15,997 nt of DNA from Actinobacteria bacterium 13_2_20CM_68_14 (GTDB lineage: Bacteria > Actinomycetota > Thermoleophilia > Gaiellales > Gaiellaceae), in NCBI GenBank assembly GCA_001914705.1, contig MNDB01000089.1:1-15997 (forward strand), read 5' to 3'. Under the pieces are notes generated by a model. It did not search any database, was not told the DNA's origin, and saw nothing but the letters and a program-made list of their open reading frames with translations. Shown here piece after piece: positions 1-4,999 of this stretch. A program made the position numbers and the translations under genes. The first letter of the stretch is position 1; the number at the start of each line of letters is the position of its first letter.

Positions 1-492
1 GGCCGAAGGCTCCTCGTATGGGTCGTTCACTCCGGTGAACTCCTTGATCTCGCCTTTGAACGCTTTTTCGTAGAGCCCCTTGACGTCGCGGCGTGCACAC
101 TCGTCGACGGACGCCTGGACGTAAACCTCGACGAACGCGCCGAACTCCTCGACGAGCTCACGCGCGATGCGACGTGTTCTTTCGTAGGGCGAGATCGCTG
201 CGGCGATCGCGGCCCCGCCCTGCCGAGTCAGACGCGACGCCACCCAGCCGACCCGCTCGATGTGTGTGTCGCGGTCTTCCTTCGAGAACCCGAGTTCTTT
301 CGAGAGGTGGGTGCGTACGGTGTCACCGTCCAGGTACTCGACGACGAGGCCGCGGCGGTCGAGCTCCGGACCGACGAGGTGCGCGATCGTGGTCTTGCCC
401 GAACCTGACAGGCCGGTGAACCAGAGCGTGAAGCCGCCGGCGCGGGCGTGTGTGGTCTCCGGGTGCTCGACCGCGTAGATGTGGTTGGTCAT
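1..492 (-). CDS. cysC: Adenylylsulfate (APS) kinase, C-terminus off the left edge
   Basis: APS kinase phosphorylates adenylylsulfate with ATP to give PAPS in the cytoplasm. Reading leftward from ATG at 492, 164 codons stay open to the window edge with no stop. Visible signatures are the P-loop GLSGSGKTT (residues 27-35), DGDTVR (about 55-60), an SPYERTRR segment (101-108, the family's ISPYR region) and DVKGLYEKA (136-144) followed by FTGVNDPYE near the edge, all typical of CysC. The start is set by an AGGAGG Shine-Dalgarno sequence that overlaps the cysH stop and ends three bases before the ATG. It is the sixth gene of the operon, 7 bases after cysH. Most of a usual 180-200 residue CysC is present. 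A C-terminal fusion, or an ATP sulfurylase gene just beyond the edge, cannot be judged. The neighbouring reductase looks APS-specific, so PAPS from this kinase may serve sulfation instead of reduction (inference). Confidence 0.93.
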   Translation of the reverse strand, partial: MTNHIYAVEHPETTHARAGGFTLWFTGLSGSGKTTIAHLVGPELDRRGLVVEYLDGDTVRTHLSKELGFSKEDRDTHIERVGWVASRLTRQGGAAIAAAISPYERTRRIARELVEEFGAFVEVYVQASVDECARRDVKGLYEKAFKGEIKEFTGVNDPYEEPSA

Positions 493-499
493 GTGCCTC

Positions 500-1186
500 C
501 TATTTGGTTTCGACGTGAATGCCACATTCGAGCTTGTCCGAGCCGGCCCAGCGGCCGGCGCGCTCCTCCTGGTCGGGCGAGGTCGGCCGGGTGCAGGGAA
601 TGCAGCCGATCGAGCGATAGCCCGACTCGTGCAGCGGGTTGTACGGAATCTCGTTGACCTGGATGTAGGCCCAGACGCGCTTCTCGTCCCAGTCGGCGAG
701 CGGGTGGAACTTCCAGACGCCGTAGCGGTCCGACCACTGCAGCTTCGGCGTCGCCGCGCGGCTCGGCGACTGGTCTCGGCGGATGCCGGCGATCCAGCCC
801 TCATACGGTTCTAGCGCCTCCAATAGGGGCTCGACCTTGCGGATGTGGCAGCAGCGGTCCGGGTCGCTTTCCCAGAGATTCGGGCCCTCGCGCTTGTGCT
901 GCTCGGCGACCGTGATCACCTGCGGGCTCTGGAGCGTGAGCCCGTACCGCTCGACAAGCCGGTCGCGCGTCTCGTAGCTCTCGCGGAAGAAGAGCTGCGT
1001 GTCCAGCTCGATCACGGGGATGTCGAGCCCGAGCTCCGAGACCATGTGCACCAGCACCGACGACTGCTTCTGCCACGAACATGTCAGGCAGAGCTTGTCG
1101 CCGAACTCCTCGTACCCCCAGCGAAGGAGCTCCTCGGCCGGCATCGCCTCGAAGTCGAGCTCAGGTAGCGGGGGTGCGGTCGCCAC
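500..1186 (-). CDS. cysH: Assimilatory APS reductase, [4Fe-4S] type (CysH family)
   Basis: Reduces adenylylsulfate to sulfite and AMP, using thioredoxin-type electrons, in assimilatory sulfate reduction. The 228-residue product carries an SWQKQSSV nucleotide-binding loop near residue 37, the Cys pair C112-C113 (DRCCHIRK), the C195-x-x-C198 pair (GCIPC) and the C-terminal ECGIH segment with catalytic C221. The CC plus CxxC pattern marks the iron-sulfur APS reductases; true PAPS reductases lack these four cysteines. The start is GTG at 1186, with GGAGG nine bases upstream, inside the end of comA, so the two genes overlap by 26 bases and are probably translationally coupled. The length is normal for the family. 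The sulfite it makes is the substrate of the enzyme encoded by the overlapping comA gene. No sulfite reductase gene is visible here. Confidence 0.95.
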   Translation of the reverse strand: MATAPPLPELDFEAMPAEELLRWGYEEFGDKLCLTCSWQKQSSVLVHMVSELGLDIPVIELDTQLFFRESYETRDRLVERYGLTLQSPQVITVAEQHKREGPNLWESDPDRCCHIRKVEPLLEALEPYEGWIAGIRRDQSPSRAATPKLQWSDRYGVWKFHPLADWDEKRVWAYIQVNEIPYNPLHESGYRSIGCIPCTRPTSPDQEERAGRWAGSDKLECGIHVETK

Positions 1187-1952
1187 CGAGCAGCACCTCC
1201 TTCAGCGTGTCTCCGCGTAGCCCGAGCCGGAGCGTCTCCAGCGGGATCACCTCGTCCGGCGGGATGTTCCCGAGGTTGACGTTCGGGCCGAACTCCTTCA
1301 CGAACCAGGCCTGCGACTCCTTCGTCGGCGCCTCGAAAAGGAGGTCGGAGACCTCGATCTCGTGGACAATCTCGTCGACGAGGCCGGTGCGCATCTCTCC
1401 GGTCGGGCGATAGATCCCGGCTGTGCCGCCTTCCCGGCCTTCGGTGATCACCTTCCAGGCGCCGGCGGCGAGCTCTTCCTTGATCCACTGGACCCAGAGA
1501 TATGGGGCGTAGTTGACGTCCGTGTCCTTCGACCCGACCTCCGAGAGGACGACGAAGTCCTCCGCAAAGTCGGCGATCAGCTCGAGCTTGCGCTCGCGCG
1601 GGATCTCGAGCGTTCCGTCCGAGATCTCGACGTGGGAGAAGCGCTGGTCGCGCAGCCACTGCTTGAACTCGTCCAGCCGGCCGCGGCCGTACACCGCCTC
1701 GAACAGCGTTCCCCCGCACACCACCGGGGTCTCGAACGAGCGATAGAGGGCGATCTTCTTCTCGAGGTTGTTGGTGACGTACGACGTCCCCCAGCCGAGC
1801 TTGACGATGTCGACGAACTGCCCGCCGGTGTCGAACATGCCTTCGATGTCGCGCAGGTTGAGGCCCTTGTCGATGACGTGGGTCAGGCCTTCCGTGCGCG
1901 GCTTGCCGGGGCGCTGGGGCAGGTCGAGGAAACCGTCGTTAAAGGCGGGCAT
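1161..1952 (-). CDS. comA: Phosphosulfolactate synthase (ComA family)
   Basis: Members add sulfite to phosphoenolpyruvate to form 2-phospho-3-sulfolactate, the first step of the PEP route to coenzyme M in methanogens and also found in some bacteria. The 263-residue product is a TIM-barrel protein with family segments KLGWGTSYV (51-59), CGGT (79-82), VEISDGT (108-114), SEVGSKD (137-143), EGREGGTAGIY (171-181) and NLGNIPPDEV (226-235). The length matches the family. ATG at 1952 lies inside the end of the fumarase beta gene (14-base overlap) and is preceded by AAGGAG at good spacing, so the start is well supported. It sits between fumarase subunits and the sulfite-forming APS reductase, so its substrate is made by the next gene of the operon. 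ComB phosphatase and ComC dehydrogenase are not in view, and the final product (coenzyme M, sulfolactate, cysteate or something else) is unknown. Confidence 0.92.
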   Translation of the reverse strand: MPAFNDGFLDLPQRPGKPRTEGLTHVIDKGLNLRDIEGMFDTGGQFVDIVKLGWGTSYVTNNLEKKIALYRSFETPVVCGGTLFEAVYGRGRLDEFKQWLRDQRFSHVEISDGTLEIPRERKLELIADFAEDFVVLSEVGSKDTDVNYAPYLWVQWIKEELAAGAWKVITEGREGGTAGIYRPTGEMRTGLVDEIVHEIEVSDLLFEAPTKESQAWFVKEFGPNVNLGNIPPDEVIPLETLRLGLRGDTLKEVLLGGDRTPAT

Positions 1953-2526
1953 AGAGCTCCTTCAGCTTCTCGTGGGCAGCGGACTGAACGTCGTGGTAGA
2001 GCGAGTTGCCATGGGCGTCGATGCCGACGGTCAGCGGCCCGAAATCCTTGACGCGGAACTTCCAGAGGCACTCGGGCATCAGTTCCTCCCACGCGACCTC
2101 CTCGATCTCCTCGATCTGGGTCGTCTCCAGCGCGGCCGCTCCACCGACGATCGCGAAATAGACCATCCCGAGCTTGCGCATCGGCTCGATCGCGTCGTCC
2201 GGGAAGCCGCCTTTGCCGCAGATCGCCCGGACGCCGTACCGCTCCCCCAGCGGCTCGGTGAACCGCACCATCCGCGCCGAGGTCGTCGTGCCGATACAGA
2301 CCTTCTCGTAGCGCCCGTCCTCGAGCTTGCGGACACCGGGTGCCGTGTGGAGCAGGAAGGCGCCGCGGAGATCCATCGGCGGCTCGACCCCCTGGTCGAA
2401 GATCCGGATCTGCGTCCGGTCGCGGATGCCGATGATGTGGCCCTGAACGGTGACCTCGTCACCGGCGCGGAGCTTGAGGATCTCGCTCTCGTCGGTGATC
2501 GGGAAGGTGACTTCGTGCGTCGCCAT
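1939..2526 (-). CDS. Class I fumarate hydratase (or related hydro-lyase), beta subunit
   Basis: This 195-residue protein matches the C-terminal, swivelling domain of iron-sulfur class I fumarases and tartrate dehydratases, which in many prokaryotes is a separate beta subunit. Visible segments are LRAGDEVTVQGHIIGIRD (19-36), GTTTSARM (79-86), CGKGGF (103-108) and the C-terminal DFGPLTVGIDAHGN stretch (161-174), which resembles the family's VxDFPAFVLVDDKGN. ATG at 2526 shares one base with the TGA of the alpha gene (TGATG), so translation is coupled and no strong Shine-Dalgarno is needed. With alpha it would form a heteromeric enzyme interconverting fumarate and malate. Sequence alone does not separate fumarate from tartrate or from another unsaturated acid, and the neighbouring comA gene makes a sulfonate substrate worth considering (inference). 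Confidence 0.9.
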   Translation of the reverse strand: MATHEVTFPITDESEILKLRAGDEVTVQGHIIGIRDRTQIRIFDQGVEPPMDLRGAFLLHTAPGVRKLEDGRYEKVCIGTTTSARMVRFTEPLGERYGVRAICGKGGFPDDAIEPMRKLGMVYFAIVGGAAALETTQIEEIEEVAWEELMPECLWKFRVKDFGPLTVGIDAHGNSLYHDVQSAAHEKLKELYARL

Positions 2527-3422
2527 CAGAACTCGCGGTCGAAGTCGATGTCGCCGTCGGCGGAGATGTGCGCGCTGGCGCGCCGGGCGGCCCAGCACTG
2601 GTAGTTGACGGCGACCGGGTTCAGCGTCATGTGCGTGTCCGCGTGTTCGATGTGGCACTGCAGCACGGTGACGTCCCCGCCGAGGCCCATCGGCCCGATC
2701 CCGGTCTCGTTCAGGAGGCCGTAGAGCTCCTCCTCGAGCTGGGCGACGATCGGGTCGGGGTTCCGTGTTCCGACAGGGCGGGCGATCGCCTCCTTCGCGA
2801 GGTACATCGCGTAGTCGGCCGAGCCGCCGATCCCGACGCCGACGATCCCCGGCGGACACGGCTTGCCGCCGGCGCCGACGATCGACTCGAGCACGAACTG
2901 CTTGATCCCCTTCACGCCGTCGGCGGGGACACACATCTTCAGGAAGCTCATGTTCTCCGAGCCCGAGCCCTTCGGGACGCACTTGACGTCGAGGCCGTCC
3001 CAGTCGGCGATGAACTCCCAATGGACGATCGGCAGCCGGTAGCCGGTGTTCGGACCCGTGTTTTCGCGCGTGATCGTGTGGACGGCGTTCGAGCGCAGCG
3101 GATGCTCGACCGTCGCGCGCTCGGTGCCGTGCTTCAGCGCCTCGTAGATTCGCGTCGGATGCAGGGGGAAGTGCTCGCCGACACGGCACGTGTACACGGC
3201 AATGCCCGTGTCCTGACAGACGAGGTTGTGCTCGTCGTCCGCGATCCCGACGTTCTTCATGATCGTCGACAGCACCCGCTGGCCCGAGATCGAGGTCTCA
3301 CGCTTCTGTGCCTCGGCCAAAGCGTCGCGCAGGTCCTGCGGGATGTCCATCAGCGCCCAGACGTAGAGGTGCGCCGCGGCGTCCTCGACTGCGCGCTGGA
3401 GGTCGGTGGCGACGGCGCTCAT
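2526..3422 (-). CDS. Class I fumarate hydratase (or related hydro-lyase), alpha subunit
   Basis: The 298-residue product is the iron-sulfur catalytic domain of class I fumarases/tartrate dehydratases. The three expected [4Fe-4S] cysteines are C69 (CQDTGIAV), C189 (KPCPPGIVGVGIGG) and C276 (NYQCWAARR). The KGSGSEN motif (151-157) and the HADTH segment near 260-264 are also family features. This suggests an intact, oxygen-sensitive hydratase. ATG at 3422 overlaps the flavoprotein stop by four bases (ATGA), with AAGGTG a few bases upstream. It pairs with the beta subunit encoded immediately after. Next to a fumarate-reductase-like flavoprotein the simplest reading is a fumarate/malate step. Placement before comA and cysH is unusual for a TCA-cycle enzyme. 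The family call is firm; the substrate is not. Confidence 0.92.
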   Translation of the reverse strand: MSAVATDLQRAVEDAAAHLYVWALMDIPQDLRDALAEAQKRETSISGQRVLSTIMKNVGIADDEHNLVCQDTGIAVYTCRVGEHFPLHPTRIYEALKHGTERATVEHPLRSNAVHTITRENTGPNTGYRLPIVHWEFIADWDGLDVKCVPKGSGSENMSFLKMCVPADGVKGIKQFVLESIVGAGGKPCPPGIVGVGIGGSADYAMYLAKEAIARPVGTRNPDPIVAQLEEELYGLLNETGIGPMGLGGDVTVLQCHIEHADTHMTLNPVAVNYQCWAARRASAHISADGDIDFDREF

Positions 3423-4555
3423 CCGCGCACCTTCTCCGCAGCGGCCGCGCCGGCGCGTCGGCCGAAGACTGTGCACTCGAGCAGCGAGTTGCCCATCATC
3501 CGGTTGCGCCCGTGCGTGCCCCCGGCGATCTCGCCGCACGCGAAAACACCCTCGAGCGTCGTCTCGCCTTGGTCGTCGATCACGAGCCCCCCGTTCTGGT
3601 AGTGGAGCACCGGATAGGTCAGGATCGCCTCCTGTAGAGGGTCGACCCCCGCGGCACGGTAGCGGCGCAGCATGTACGGCAGCGAGACGTCCGCGTCGGC
3701 CTCGGGAATCCGGGTCGTGTCGAGGTAAACGGCAGGCCGACTATCGGGAGTCTCGACGCCACGCCCGGCCGACACTTCGTCGAAGATCGCCTGCGAGACC
3801 TCGTCGCGGGGACCGAGCGGATCCGTGAACTCCTCGCGCTCGGCATTCAGCAGCGTTGCACCGTAGGCGCGTGTCGTCTCCGGGATCGAGTAGCCCTGCA
3901 TGTTCGCCGGCCAGGCGCCGCCGTTCGGGTGGTACTGAAGCGCGTCGAGGTCGCGGGACTCGGCGCCCAGGTCGAGCGCCATCTGCGTCACCTCACCGGT
4001 CGCTCCGGGGTGGTTGGTCGAAAGCTCGCCTCGCTCCCTGGCCTCGCGGTAGCAGCGGCCTCCTGCCGCCAGCACGACCGCGCCGGTTTCGATCACGTGC
4101 TCGCCGCAATGCGCCCGCCAACCGTTCGCAGTCGGCTCGAGCGAGCTCAGCGGTGACTTCGTGAACGTCTTCACCGTCGAAGGCTCGACTGCGTCCCGCA
4201 GGGCCGCGGTGATTGCATGGCCGGTGCGGTCTCCGACCTGGAGCAGTCTTTGAACCCCGAGCTCTTCGAGCCAGTGGATCGCACCCGGCGCCTCACCTGT
4301 CAGCACCTCGACGAGCCGCCGGTCGGCGGTCTCGTGCGAGCTCTTCCAGACGTCCTCGGCGTGCTGCTCGGGCGAGTCGTCGTCGCCGAAGGCGGCCTGG
4401 ATCCCGCCCTGCGCCTTCGCCGAGTTGCAGGACTGCAGCGAGCCCTTGGCGGCGAGAGCGACGCTGGCACCCGCGCGGTGGGCCGAGACGGCCGCGGCGA
4501 GGCCGGAGGCGCCACTTCCGATCACGAGCACGTCGACAGACACGGGCGCAGCCAT
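3419..4555 (-). CDS. FAD flavoprotein of the fumarate reductase / succinate dehydrogenase / L-aspartate oxidase family, shortened
   Basis: The N-terminal Rossmann motif is VLVIGSGASGLAAA (9-22), followed by AKAQGG (46-51) at the site where SdhA has its flavin-linking His-Thr. Here there is no histidine, so FAD should be non-covalent, as in L-aspartate oxidase. Counterparts of the active-site residues are present: H209 (YHP), R250 (GPRDE), H318 (HYQNGG) and R352 (NRMMGNSL). Two oddities stand out. The protein has 378 residues where relatives have about 500-600, ending just after the FAD domain without the C-terminal helical domain. It also lacks roughly 20 residues usually found between the ELGV and RLLQVGDRTGH segments (near 101-103). 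I chose ATG at 4555 because it is close to the FAD motif; ATG at 4594 would add 13 residues and neither has a well-placed Shine-Dalgarno. It is the first gene of the operon. An iron-sulfur partner subunit is not seen. Confidence 0.82.
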   Translation of the reverse strand: MAAPVSVDVLVIGSGASGLAAAVSAHRAGASVALAAKGSLQSCNSAKAQGGIQAAFGDDDSPEQHAEDVWKSSHETADRRLVEVLTGEAPGAIHWLEELGVQRLLQVGDRTGHAITAALRDAVEPSTVKTFTKSPLSSLEPTANGWRAHCGEHVIETGAVVLAAGGRCYREARERGELSTNHPGATGEVTQMALDLGAESRDLDALQYHPNGGAWPANMQGYSIPETTRAYGATLLNAEREEFTDPLGPRDEVSQAIFDEVSAGRGVETPDSRPAVYLDTTRIPEADADVSLPYMLRRYRAAGVDPLQEAILTYPVLHYQNGGLVIDDQGETTLEGVFACGEIAGGTHGRNRMMGNSLLECTVFGRRAGAAAAEKVRG

Positions 4556-4560
4556 GGGCC

Positions 4561-4617
4561 CGGAGTCTACCACTCCGCTGTTAATCACAGACATTAGTCT
4601 GGCTTATCGGTAGTCAA
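4561..4617 (-). promoter_or_regulatory. Putative promoter and operator of the sulfur/fumarase operon
   Basis: Reading leftward there is TTGACT (4617-4612), a good -35 match, and a weaker TAnnnT hexamer, TAATGT (4596-4591), 15 bases further. Overlapping that hexamer is a perfect 5-bp inverted repeat, CAGAC-ATTA-GTCTG (4588-4601), a plausible operator. Between it and the flavoprotein start is a second perfect inverted repeat, CGGAGT-CTACC-ACTCCG (4561-4577), which would fold in the mRNA leader and bury the nearest GGAG. If this promoter is right, the ATG at 4594 is not transcribed as a start and 4555 is the true start. The hexamer spacing is short, so the call is tentative. The regulator is unknown. 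Confidence 0.35.
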
Positions 4618-4648
4618 GACTTCGGAGCGCGCGGCCGATGACCGGAAG

Positions 4649-4999
4649 ATGACCCGTGGCCTGGGAATCGTCTCGCTCGTCGTCAGCCTCGTGATCTCCC
4701 TGATGCTGTTCTCATCCCAGCTGACACGAGGCGGCTCGAAGCCCGCGAGCCCGAAGGAGAATCCGATCGTCCAGCAGGCGAGCTCCGTCGCCGCCGAAGC
4801 CGCGGCGATGCAAGCCGAGCACGAGCTTGCCGCCTACCAGGCCGATCGCGGCACCTTCGTCGGCGCGACCGTCACCGACATCGCGGGCGTCACTGTGCTG
4901 CACGCGGAGCCGACCACTTTCTGCCTCCAGATCGCCTCGAACGGCGGCGTCCTCTACGACGCGGGGCCCGGCGGCACGCCAACGCCGCAGCGCTGCTAA
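4649..4999 (+). CDS. Small membrane-anchored protein with a pilin-like C-terminal part
   Basis: The 116-residue product starts with a hydrophobic segment (about residues 5-23) after MTRGLG, fitting a signal anchor. A polar, Ala-rich helix (about 45-65) follows, then a short domain with YQADRGTFVGATV and CLQIASNGGVLYDAGPGG. That last part resembles the C-terminal region of actinobacterial type IV pilin-like proteins, where a Tyr-rich start and a CLQ strand recur, but there is no prepilin GFxxxE cleavage motif. Two cysteines (92 and 116) could form a disulfide outside the cell. The gene is divergent from the sulfur operon and converges on the AfsR-like gene, with interlocking stop codons. No good Shine-Dalgarno precedes the ATG. 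I do not recognise a specific function. Confidence 0.65.
   Translation: MTRGLGIVSLVVSLVISLMLFSSQLTRGGSKPASPKENPIVQQASSVAAEAAAMQAEHELAAYQADRGTFVGATVTDIAGVTVLHAEPTTFCLQIASNGGVLYDAGPGGTPTPQRC

Noticed and set aside
1161..1952. Taking comA as proof of a coenzyme M pathway
   Set aside because: ComA homologues occur in bacteria without coenzyme M, and no other coenzyme M gene is in view, so only the first reaction is supported.
2527..3189. Upstream extension of the fumarase beta reading frame, giving a 416-residue protein
   Set aside because: The extension is Arg/Pro-rich and antisense-like in composition and lies inside the alpha gene. ATG at 2526 fits the family N-terminus and the TGATG coupling.
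3423..3539. Upstream extension of the fumarase alpha frame to 3539
   Set aside because: It overlaps the flavoprotein C-terminus, and the ATGA junction at 3422 with a nearby AAGGTG is the better start.
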